A DNA stretch of 64,000 bases from assembly GCA_945862325.1 (NCBI GenBank), contig CAMAXZ010000002.1, forward strand, positions 1-64,000, read 5' to 3'. This document shows positions 17,288-24,607 of the stretch, one piece after another; position 1 is the first letter of the stretch, and each line of letters starts with the position of its first letter. The position numbers were made by a program, and so were the translations under genes. The stretch comes from Klebsiella pneumoniae (GTDB lineage Bacteria > Myxococcota_A > UBA796 > SXON01). The notes under the pieces were generated by a model. That model worked only from the letters and a program-made list of their open reading frames with translations, searched no databases and had not been told where the DNA came from.

Positions 17288-18252
17288 CCCGTACCCGCAC
17301 GTTTCGGCGCCTCGCCTTCTCGTTCGTCGCGTTCGTACTCGTTCTCGGCGGCACGGAGCTGGCCCTGCGCCTCGGTGGGACGGTGGCCGGCCGCGTGACC
17401 ATGCCGAAGGAGATGATCGACGCGCACCTGCGCGGCGCGGCCTTCCGGTTCCACGCGGATCTCGGCTGGTACTGGCCCGCGCTGCCGTCGCCCGGGTCAC
17501 AGATCGACGTACACGGCTTCCGACGCACCAAGCCCGTCCAGGTCGAGCGCACCCCCGGCACGCGTCGCGTGATCGCCTTCGGCGACTCGCAGACCTTCGG
17601 CGCCGGGGTCGACGCCGATCACACGTGGCCGGCCTACGCGGAGGGCGCGCTCGGCGACGGCTGGGAGGTCCTCAACGCGGGCCTGAGCGGGTTCCGCTCG
17701 CTCAACGTGTATCGGCTGATCCGCCTCCGAATGGGAAAGTACTCGCCGGACGCCCTGATCGTCGACTGCATGCCGTACGACAGCCCGCGCGACGACGGGT
17801 CGCTGCTCGGCGCGCCGTCCGACCTCGACGTCGTACGCGCCACCCTGTGGAACAGCCGCATCTACTACTACTTGCGCGTCGCGCTGTGGAAGGCCGACCC
17901 CGACCGCGCGCGCTGGCTCGATCGCCCGGCGGCGCCGACCGCGCCCGGCCGGAACCCAACCCACCGCCAGACGCCGGGGAACCACGACCTGATCGCCCAG
18001 TGGGGCGACGACAACGGCGTCAAGGTCATCTTCATGCGCTACCCGGTCATGAACCGCGAGGGCCGCATCGACTGCATGACGCTCGAAGGCGAGCTCCCGG
18101 CCGGGTACCCCGTGATCGACGCCTGTGAAGCGGTGCGCACCGACGGCCGCACCGCGAGGGAGCTGTTCCTCGACAACAACCACCTCACGCTGGCCGGCAA
18201 CGCGCTCGTCGGCGAGACGGTCGCGGCCGTGCTTCGGGACGTGCTGAAGTGA
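17284..18252 (+). CDS. Membrane-anchored SGNH/GDSL-type hydrolase
   Basis: The 322-residue protein has an N-terminal membrane anchor (about residues 10-32), then an SGNH esterase fold: block I AFGDSQTFGAG (Ser about 102), NAGLSGFRSLN (block II Gly), and a C-terminal DNNHLTLAGN with the Asp-His pair (about 297-300). Such membrane-anchored SGNH proteins often remove or add acetyl groups on cell-surface glycans, but lipase or esterase roles are also known. It starts inside the stop of the preceding gene and is followed after ten bases by another membrane protein, suggesting one operon through apbE. Confidence 0.82.
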   Translation: MTRTRTFRRLAFSFVAFVLVLGGTELALRLGGTVAGRVTMPKEMIDAHLRGAAFRFHADLGWYWPALPSPGSQIDVHGFRRTKPVQVERTPGTRRVIAFGDSQTFGAGVDADHTWPAYAEGALGDGWEVLNAGLSGFRSLNVYRLIRLRMGKYSPDALIVDCMPYDSPRDDGSLLGAPSDLDVVRATLWNSRIYYYLRVALWKADPDRARWLDRPAAPTAPGRNPTHRQTPGNHDLIAQWGDDNGVKVIFMRYPVMNREGRIDCMTLEGELPAGYPVIDACEAVRTDGRTARELFLDNNHLTLAGNALVGETVAAVLRDVLK

Positions 18253-18262
18253 AGGCCCGGAC

Positions 18263-18748
18263 GTGAGGGAGTTCGCCGGCCGGGCGCCCGCGCTGCGCCG
18301 ACTCGACCGTGGCGCGCGCCTCGTGTACGCCGCGTTCCTCGCGTTCATGTTGGCGGGGCTCGTGTCGGCCACCTTGCTGCACCTCGACGGCATGGGCACC
18401 AGCGCGAGCGGCGCGGCCGCCTGGTGGCGGGGGGACGAAGCGGAGATGGCGTACCCGAAGTCCTACCGGCAGATCCTCGAGATCACGCACTTCCACCTGT
18501 TCACCGAGCCGATCGTCTGGCTGGTGGTCGCGCACCTCTACCACCTCAGCGGCGGCAGGGCGCTCGTCAGCCTCGGCACCCTCGCCGCGATCGGCGCGCA
18601 GATCGCCCTGCCCTGGGGCATCGCGTACGGCCCGGCCGCGCTGTCCGCGCTCGCCCTCCCGATCTCCCTGGCGGTCGTCGCGGGCTTGTGCTGGATGATC
18701 GTCGATTCCCTGCGTGAGCTCTGGGCCTCCTCCTCGCCATCGTCCTGA
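18263..18748 (+). CDS. Small membrane protein of unknown function
   Basis: The 161-residue protein starts at GTG and has four predicted membrane segments (about 19-41, 78-93, 101-121 and 124-147). A notable feature is ITHFHLFTEPIVWLVVAHLY, with several His residues near or in a membrane segment, which could bind haem or metal. It is sandwiched in the operon before an ApbE-type flavinyl transferase, hinting at membrane redox function. The family is not recognised. Confidence 0.65.
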   Translation: MREFAGRAPALRRLDRGARLVYAAFLAFMLAGLVSATLLHLDGMGTSASGAAAWWRGDEAEMAYPKSYRQILEITHFHLFTEPIVWLVVAHLYHLSGGRALVSLGTLAAIGAQIALPWGIAYGPAALSALALPISLAVVAGLCWMIVDSLRELWASSSPSS

Positions 18749-18789
18749 GCGCCGCCGCGTCGGACACGCCGCGGGAGGCGCGGCTCGCG

Positions 18790-19545
18790 ATGGGCACCGT
18801 CGTCGGCGTGACCCTTCGGGTCGACGAACCCGCGCTCGCGCGGCAGGGATTCGACGTCGCCTTCGGCGCGATCGAGGCGGGGGAGGCCGAATTGTCGGCG
18901 TGGCGACCGGGCAGCGCCACGGCGCGGCTGGCGGCGGGAGCGCCCGTCGCGCTCTCCCCCGAGGCCGAGCGGCTGTTCGACTTCGGTCTACGACTTGCGA
19001 CCCGGAGCGGCGGTCGGTTCGACCTCATGTGGCGGGGTGGCTCGCTGGGCCGCGGCGCGGACGGTTGGTCGGCGTCGGCCGAGCCCGACCTCGGCGGCGT
19101 TCTGAAGGGGTGGCTGAACGACCGCGCCGCGGCGGCGCTGCTCGCGGCGGGGTTCTCGGACTTCCTCCTCGACGCGGCGGGCGACCTGCTCGCCCACGGC
19201 GACGGGCCGTCCGGGCGCGGTTGGTGGGTCGCCGTGAACGACGGCACCCGGGTGTCGCGGCCCGTCCGCCTGCGGGATCAAGCGTTGTCCACCTCTGGAG
19301 ATTCGGCGCGCCCCGGCCACATCCACGACGCTGCCGGGCCCGTGCACCGGCGCGGCGTGGCCGTCGTGGTCGCGCCGTCCGGCATGGTCGCCGACGCCGT
19401 CGCCACCGCCGTGTACGCCGGCGCCCGTCGCGACGTGGGCGCGCCCTGGGGGGCGCGAGTCCTCCGCGTCCCCGGCCGCCGCCTCGCCGCCGCGCCGGTC
19501 GAGCGCGTCAGACCGCGAGCTTCGGAGCCCGCCGCGCCCCGATGA
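18790..19545 (+). CDS. apbE: ApbE-family FAD:protein FMN transferase
   Basis: About 251 residues match ApbE, which attaches FMN to Thr of target proteins outside the cytoplasm. Visible motifs are MGTVVGVTL at the family's usual domain start, PDLGGVLKGWLNDRAA, LLDAAGDLLAHG, STSGDSARPGHIHD and SGMVADAVATAVY. The first ATG lies right at the domain start and would leave no export signal. Reading in frame from a CTG at 18721 adds a hydrophobic LGLLLAIVLSAAAS signal, so the real start may be non-canonical and overlap the previous gene. Its 3' end overlaps rarD tail to tail by 38 bases. No obvious flavinylation target is next to it. Confidence 0.85.
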   Translation: MGTVVGVTLRVDEPALARQGFDVAFGAIEAGEAELSAWRPGSATARLAAGAPVALSPEAERLFDFGLRLATRSGGRFDLMWRGGSLGRGADGWSASAEPDLGGVLKGWLNDRAAAALLAAGFSDFLLDAAGDLLAHGDGPSGRGWWVAVNDGTRVSRPVRLRDQALSTSGDSARPGHIHDAAGPVHRRGVAVVVAPSGMVADAVATAVYAGARRDVGAPWGARVLRVPGRRLAAAPVERVRPRASEPAAPR

Positions 19546-20404
19546 GCGCGTCCACCGTGTACAGCCCCAGGCCCGCCCAGATCAACGCGAACGACACGGC
19601 GTGGGCGATCGTGAAGGTCTCGTGGAACACGAGCACCGCGGTGAGCAGCTGGCCCGTGGGGGCGAGGTATTGCACGATCCCCATCGTGGCGAGCGGAAGC
19701 CGATGTGCGGCGACCCCGAACAGAACGAGCGGCACGGCGGTCACGACGCCGAGCCCCACGACCAACCCGTTGGTGACCGCATCGCCCGCGAGCACCGGCT
19801 CGCCGCGGGCCGCGGCGACGGCCAGCCAGGCGACGGCCGCCGGCGCCATCGCCACCGTCTCGACGAAGAGCGCCGGCGCGCCGCCGACGGGCGTACGCTT
19901 CCGGAGCAGCCCGTAGACGGCAAAGGTGCCGGCGAGGACGAGCGACACCCACGGCACCCCCCCGCGGCCCCAGACCTGCACCGCGACCCCGAGCACCGCG
20001 AGCCCTACGGCGGCCACCTGCGCGGCGCCGAGCGACTCGCCCAGGAAAAACACGCCGAGGAGCACGTTCAACAGCGGGTTGACGTAGTAGCCGAGGCTCG
20101 TGTCCAGGGCACGTCCGGAGTTGACCGCCCACACGAACACGAGCCAGTTGATCGCGAGCAGCACGGCGGAAGCGACGAGCGGCCGCAGGTGCGCGCCCGC
20201 CGCCCGAACCGCCGGGAGCTCGCGGCGAATAACGAGGACGAACGACAAGAACACGATGGAGGCGACCACGCGGTGCGCGAGGACCGTCGGCGCGGAGAGC
20301 TCCGACAGCGCCCGAAAGTAGAGCGGCAGGACCCCCCAGGAGCCATATGCACCCACCGCCGCGGCGAGCCCGACGACGGTGCTGCGGTCGTTCGGGGTGG
20401 CCAT
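19508..20404 (-). CDS. rarD: EamA-family transporter of RarD type
   Basis: The 298-residue inner-membrane protein has about ten transmembrane helices in two EamA repeats. The start AAAVGAYGSWGVLPLYF, then LAHRVVASIVF and NSGRALDTSLGYYVNPLL, are hallmark RarD sequences (the E. coli chloramphenicol-sensitivity protein). The substrate is unknown. I take ATG at 20404; a GTG one codon earlier is possible. Confidence 0.92.
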   Translation of the reverse strand: MATPNDRSTVVGLAAAVGAYGSWGVLPLYFRALSELSAPTVLAHRVVASIVFLSFVLVIRRELPAVRAAGAHLRPLVASAVLLAINWLVFVWAVNSGRALDTSLGYYVNPLLNVLLGVFFLGESLGAAQVAAVGLAVLGVAVQVWGRGGVPWVSLVLAGTFAVYGLLRKRTPVGGAPALFVETVAMAPAAVAWLAVAAARGEPVLAGDAVTNGLVVGLGVVTAVPLVLFGVAAHRLPLATMGIVQYLAPTGQLLTAVLVFHETFTIAHAVSFALIWAGLGLYTVDALIGARRAPKLAV

Positions 20405-20441
20405 CACGGCGGCGTGTGTATCACCGTGACCCCCACGTTCC

Positions 20442-21002
20442 TCAGCAGCCGCACCGGGGTGTCGCGCCGATCACCGCGCCGCGCGCATCCTGCACGAGGT
20501 CGCAGCACTCCTCGAACTCGCGGCGCAGACGACGACGCCCACGTTGCACCCGTGCCTTCAGGGTCGCCAGCGGGACGCCGAGCCGGGCGGCAGCCTCGGC
20601 TTGGGTCATCGCCCCGAGGTCGGTGAGGCGCAGCGCCGCCGCCTGGTCCGGAGGGTTCTGCTCGAGAAACGGCGCGACGCAAGCCGCGAGGAGCTCGCGC
20701 ACCTCCGCGGACGGCTCCTCGGGGAGGTCATCGGGCGCGGCCTCGTCGTCCGTCCCGGCGCTCGGGCGAGCGCGACGGAAGTGATCAACGATGGCGCTCC
20801 GCGCGACCCGGTAGACCCACGGCGCGAGGTGATCCGCCGAGCGCAGCGACCCGACGCCACGGTGGATGCGCAGGAGGGAGTCCTGCAGCACGTCGTCCGC
20901 GTCGGGCCCGGGCACCCGGCGCGCGACGAACCGCCGCAGCTCGCCCTCGAAACGCGCGATCGTCGCCGACGCGCGGTCGCGATCGACGCCCGCGTCGTTC
21001 AT
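20442..21002 (-). CDS. SigZ-like RNA polymerase sigma factor with cysteine tail
   Basis: This 186-residue ECF-type sigma factor has region 2 (about 15-78, DADDVLQDSLLRIHRG and APWVYRVARSAIVDHFRR) and region 4 (about 120-162, GAMTQAEAAARLGVPLATLK). The last 24 residues extend beyond region 4 and hold CC (166-167) and CGC (184-186). A Cys-bearing tail of this kind is seen in SigZ-type sigma factors. Its ATG overlaps the arsM stop (ATGA), so it is made from the arsM transcript. Four terminal cysteines next to an arsenic gene suggest a metalloid-sensing sigma factor. That role is inferred; no anti-sigma gene is adjacent. Confidence 0.85.
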   Translation of the reverse strand: MNDAGVDRDRASATIARFEGELRRFVARRVPGPDADDVLQDSLLRIHRGVGSLRSADHLAPWVYRVARSAIVDHFRRARPSAGTDDEAAPDDLPEEPSAEVRELLAACVAPFLEQNPPDQAAALRLTDLGAMTQAEAAARLGVPLATLKARVQRGRRRLRREFEECCDLVQDARGAVIGATPRCGC

Positions 21003-21876
21003 CGCGGCTCACGGGCCTCGACGGTGGCGGACACGACGGACGAAGCGGCCGGGTGTCCGGGTGCCCACGACTCGATGAGCTCGCGAGAACCCGACTTCTC
21101 GCGGATCGCGACGTCCACGAAGCCCGCGTCGAGCAGCCAGGCCTCCACCTCCGCGACCGTCGCGGCCCCCGCGATGCAGCCCACGAGCAAGGCGAGGTCC
21201 GCCGCGTGCTCCGGGGCGAGCGGCGCCCGCGCCAACACGTCGGCGATCGCGACGCGTCCACCCGGAGCCAAGACGCGGAACGCCTCCCGGTACGCCGCGG
21301 GCTTGTCGGGAGAGAGGTTCACCACGCAGTTGGAGATGACCACGTCGACGCTGGCGTCCGGAAGGGGGAGGTGCTCGATCTCGCCGAGTCGGAACTCGAC
21401 GTTGGACAATCCGTTTCTCTTGGCGTTCTCCCTGGCCCTGGCGAGCATGTCGGGCGTCATGTCGACCCCGATCACGGAGCCGGTCGGGCCGACCGACCGC
21501 GCCGCGAGGAAGCAGTCGAACCCGGCGCCGCTGCCGAGGTCGAGGACGCGCTCGCCCGGCTTCAGCGACGCGATCGCCTGCGGGTTGCCGCAACCGAGGC
21601 CCAGGTTCGCGCCTTCGGCCACCGCGGCCGCCTCTTCCGCGGAGTACCCGATCAGGCTCGCGTCCGGGGCGCAGCAGACCGGCCCGCAGCAGCTCACGGG
21701 CGCCGCGAGGCCACCGTCTCGGGCGATCGCGCCGTAGCGCTCGCGGACGGTCTCCCGCACGGCGTCGGCGGTGGGAGGCGGGGCGGCTCGGGCGCGCTCG
21801 CGGGCGTGCAGCACGTCGGCGCGCAGCACGAGGCGCCCTGCGGCGCGGGGTCGGGGGCGATGGGAAGGCTGGTCAT
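20999..21876 (-). CDS. arsM: Arsenite S-adenosylmethionine methyltransferase (apparent frameshift near N terminus)
   Basis: The enzyme methylates arsenite using SAM. The main frame (from 21829) holds [32 protein letters not shown] (SAM site), [11 protein letters not shown] and [11 protein letters not shown], the ArsM hallmarks including the conserved cysteines. A better start, ATG at 21876 behind a strong GAGGAG, opens another frame encoding [20 protein letters not shown], also ArsM-like. The frames join if one C is added in the GGGG run (plus strand) at 21780-21783. I therefore annotate from 21876 with a one-base frameshift, either a sequencing error or a real lesion. It is the first gene of a unit with the SigZ-like gene and is divergent from arsC. 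Confidence 0.88.
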
Positions 21877-21953
21877 GGGCTCCTCGTGAGGCCGGTGATG
21901 TGCGGCTTCACTCGTACAGACGGACCACTCTCGATTTGGATGCACCGCCGACT

Positions 21954-21959
21954 TATCCG
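21954..21959 (+). promoter_or_regulatory. -10 element (TATCCG) of arsC
   Basis: TATCCG lies seven bases before the arsC ATG at 21967 with no ribosome-binding site between. The 90-base arsM-arsC intergenic region must hold the regulation of both genes; I found no clear ArsR-type inverted repeat in it. Confidence 0.4.
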
Positions 21960-21966
21960 ACCGCGC

Positions 21967-22425
21967 ATGTTCCAGGCCCCCACCGGCATCCTGTTCATGT
22001 GCGTCGCGAACTCGGCCCGCAGCCAGATGGCGGAGGGCTGGGCGAGGGCGCTCCTCGGCGATCGCGTCCGCGTCCAGAGCGCGGGCACCCGGCCCTCACG
22101 CGTCAACCCGTACGCGCTGGAGGTCATGGCTGAGGCGGGCGTCGATCTCGCGGGGCAAAGCTCCAAGTCGGTCGACACGATCGACCCGGCGACCGTCGAC
22201 ACCGTGATCACGCTCTGCGCCGAGGAGGTCTGCCCGGTGTTCCTCGGCAAGGCCCGCCGGCTCCACTGGCCGACCCAGGACCCGGCGAGCGACGACCCGA
22301 ACCTCGGTCGGGAAGACATGCTCGCGCGTTTCCGTGTCGCCCGCGACGAGATCCGCGCGCGCATGGAGGGGCTCGCGGCGCTGCTCGACGAGCCCGCCGG
22401 CCCGTCGTCGGCATTCCCGGCGTAG
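21967..22425 (+). CDS. arsC: Arsenate reductase, thioredoxin-coupled LMW-phosphatase type
   Basis: The 152-residue protein reduces arsenate to arsenite. It has the phosphatase loop CVANSARS (Cys 12, Arg 18), a redox pair in TLCAEEVCP (Cys 84 and 89), and the general acid in WPTQDPAS (Asp 105). Three catalytic cysteines define the Staphylococcus/Bacillus ArsC class that is recycled by thioredoxin, rather than the glutaredoxin class. It lies divergent from arsM, so the locus couples arsenate reduction to methylation; no ArsB or Acr3 pump is in the window. ATG at 21967 is chosen because it directly precedes the phosphatase strand. Confidence 0.94.
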   Translation: MFQAPTGILFMCVANSARSQMAEGWARALLGDRVRVQSAGTRPSRVNPYALEVMAEAGVDLAGQSSKSVDTIDPATVDTVITLCAEEVCPVFLGKARRLHWPTQDPASDDPNLGREDMLARFRVARDEIRARMEGLAALLDEPAGPSSAFPA

Positions 22426-22430
22426 GTCGC

Positions 22431-24482
22431 CTACTCGGGAGCCTCGTCGGCCCAGACGAGCACGAGGAACGACACCCGGCGACTCGCCTCGGGCGTGCCC
22501 GCGCGCGCTTCGCCCGTGCCGATCGCCTCGAGGCGCTCCCGCGCGACGCCCGCGCCGACGAGCCACTCGACCACCGCCTGCGCCCGTCGGCGCGACAGAT
22601 CGAGGTTGTAGGCGCTCGAGCCCACACCGTCGGCGTGGCCTTCGACGCGCACGAGGCGGACGCTCGGGTCGGCCAGGAGGAGCGCGGCGAGGTCGCCGAG
22701 CGGCCCCGCATCGAGAATCTCGGCGGAGTCGAGCGGGAACCTGACTTCGCTCGTGGTTTCGAGCCGGTTGCCGGCGCGCCGCACGGCGCTCGGCCCGAGG
22801 GTGACGACGAGGTCGACGGTGGCCGAGGCGGGCACCTCCACCGGCACGGTCCGCGTCGAGTGACCAGGGGCACCGACGGTGAGCGCGCGTGGGCCGGAAG
22901 GAAGCTCAAACGTCGACCCCTCCGCGGCCACGGGGATGACCCCCGCGGCGCCGAGGCGGTGACCCGCGAGCGACGCGCCGTCGGCGCCGACGAGGCGGAG
23001 ACGCACCGCGCCGAAACGCACCCGTTCGAGCACGACCGTGTGGGCCGCCTCAGGGGCGTCCGGCACGTCGAGCAGCACGACATGGGCCTCGAACCCGGGG
23101 GCCGTCACCTCGATGCGACGACGCCCCGGAGGCAACACGAGCGTGCGCGGGACGTCCGCGACCGTCTCCGAGGCGGGCTCTTCCTCGACGCGCACCTGCG
23201 CGACCTCGAGCCCGTCGCCGCGCACCGTCAGCTGGACGACCGTGGCGCGATCCGGGCATCCATCCTCGTCTTGCCAGCGGTTTGGGGTCTCGGGACGTGT
23301 CGGACACGTGTCCGCGGGGTCGAGGATGCCGTCGGCGTCGGCGTCGGCCTCGGGGCATCCGTCGGCGTCGCTCACGCCGTCGCGATCCTCGGGGTCGGTC
23401 ACGCACCGATCGACGTCGTCGAGGAGCCCGTCCCCGTCGGTGTCGGGCGCCGGACGGGGATCCCGCGTGACCTGGACGAGCCACCGGACGCCCGGACTGC
23501 CGATCCCGTCGCTGAGCCCGGCACCCACGCCGCCGCGCACCTGGAAGCCGCCGGCGAGGCGCACCCCCGCGCAGGCGAGCACCTCCGCGGGGCTGTTCCC
23601 CGGCGCGATCGGCTCGCCGAGCGGCACGCTGCCGTCGAGCTCCACCGAGCCGAACAGAACCCGACCGAACGGGCGCCACACGCCGAGGCCGCCGGAGAGG
23701 CGGGCTCCCCAAGCGTGGCCGGGGACGAGGACGATGTCGGACGCACGGACGCCGATGTTCGCGAGGAGCTCCGTGCGCCGGACGGTGGCTCCGCCCGCGA
23801 CCAGGAGGTGCACCCCACCGTTGCGATCGCTCAACAGGGTCTCCGTGGAGCCCGTCGGCAGATCGATCTGGACGTACGACGACAACGTCCGCCCGCGGCG
23901 CTCGTCCGCGACGATGGGCACCTGCGCCCACAGCGCCGTGTCGCCCGGCACGCCGAACCGGTAGGCCCCGTCCCAGACGATCCACGGGTGATGCGCGACC
24001 GCGACGCCCACCCGCACGGCCTCCGCGATGCGCACCGAGCCGCCGAGCTCGGCGGACAACGCCCACTCCAACAAGGGGTAAGCGCCGTCGGGGGTCTGCA
24101 GCGTGGCGAGGTCCGACGCCGCGCCCACATGGGCGGAGGCGCGCACGGACCAGGCCGCCCCGATGTCGGCTTCCCGGAGGGCGGTGAACGGGCCGCCATC
24201 GAGCGGCTGAAGCCGCTGGGCGTCGACGTCCGCGCGCGCGTCGAAGGCCACCGCGCACGCGAGACAAACGAGGAAGACCCATCGGAACCGACGCGCCAGC
24301 ACGAGGAGCCCGACGACCAGCGCGACCAGCCAGCCCCCGCCACTGACGCCGCCGCAGGCACAGGTCCGTCCGACGAGGAGCCCGTCACCCGTGTCTTCGG
24401 AGGACTCCGCGGTGTCTTCCTCACACACGGGCTCCCGCCCGCATCCCGCACCCCGGAGGTACGCGCAGTCTTCGGTGGCCAT
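22431..24482 (-). CDS. OmpA-family outer-membrane protein with thrombospondin type 3 repeats
   Basis: About 683 residues. After an N-terminal region comes a beta-barrel-like domain (about 85-345), then calcium-binding type 3 repeats (DTDGDGLLDDVDRC, DADADGILDPADTCP; about 345-415), two PEGA-like beta domains (about 420-560), and a C-terminal OmpA peptidoglycan-binding domain (VEGHADGVGSSAYNLDLSRR). It probably tethers the outer membrane to peptidoglycan. The start is uncertain. ATG at 24482 follows a TACGAT element by six bases but precedes a Cys-rich segment (CACGGVSGGG, hydrophobic, ARRFR) that looks like a C-terminal sorting tag. GTG at 24302 would start directly at a normal signal peptide ending DARA. 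Confidence 0.82.
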   Translation of the reverse strand: MATEDCAYLRGAGCGREPVCEEDTAESSEDTGDGLLVGRTCACGGVSGGGWLVALVVGLLVLARRFRWVFLVCLACAVAFDARADVDAQRLQPLDGGPFTALREADIGAAWSVRASAHVGAASDLATLQTPDGAYPLLEWALSAELGGSVRIAEAVRVGVAVAHHPWIVWDGAYRFGVPGDTALWAQVPIVADERRGRTLSSYVQIDLPTGSTETLLSDRNGGVHLLVAGGATVRRTELLANIGVRASDIVLVPGHAWGARLSGGLGVWRPFGRVLFGSVELDGSVPLGEPIAPGNSPAEVLACAGVRLAGGFQVRGGVGAGLSDGIGSPGVRWLVQVTRDPRPAPDTDGDGLLDDVDRCVTDPEDRDGVSDADGCPEADADADGILDPADTCPTRPETPNRWQDEDGCPDRATVVQLTVRGDGLEVAQVRVEEEPASETVADVPRTLVLPPGRRRIEVTAPGFEAHVVLLDVPDAPEAAHTVVLERVRFGAVRLRLVGADGASLAGHRLGAAGVIPVAAEGSTFELPSGPRALTVGAPGHSTRTVPVEVPASATVDLVVTLGPSAVRRAGNRLETTSEVRFPLDSAEILDAGPLGDLAALLLADPSVRLVRVEGHADGVGSSAYNLDLSRRRAQAVVEWLVGAGVARERLEAIGTGEARAGTPEASRRVSFLVLVWADEAPE

Positions 24483-24488
24483 GGGGAC

Positions 24489-24494
24489 ATCGTA
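24489..24494 (-). promoter_or_regulatory. -10 element (TACGAT), leaderless layout
   Basis: On the minus strand TACGAT is followed by GTCCCC and the ATG at 24482. This spacing matches other first genes of the window and favours 24482 as the true start. Confidence 0.4.
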
Positions 24495-24607
24495 GACCAC
24501 GACTCGGCAACTGGCGCTCACCCCCCACCCTCGCCGGTCACACTGCGTTGCGGCGCTGGGGCCGAAGCGTCGGGGAGTCGCCCCCCAACGCGGGATAAGC
24601 CGCGTGA

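Noticed and set aside
19508-19545. Overlap of the ApbE and RarD 3' ends as a possible truncation
   Set aside because: Both C termini look complete. ApbE's last conserved motif ends well before the overlap.
21877-21966. ArsR-type operator between arsM and arsC
   Set aside because: I found no inverted repeat of convincing length, and no arsR gene is in the window.
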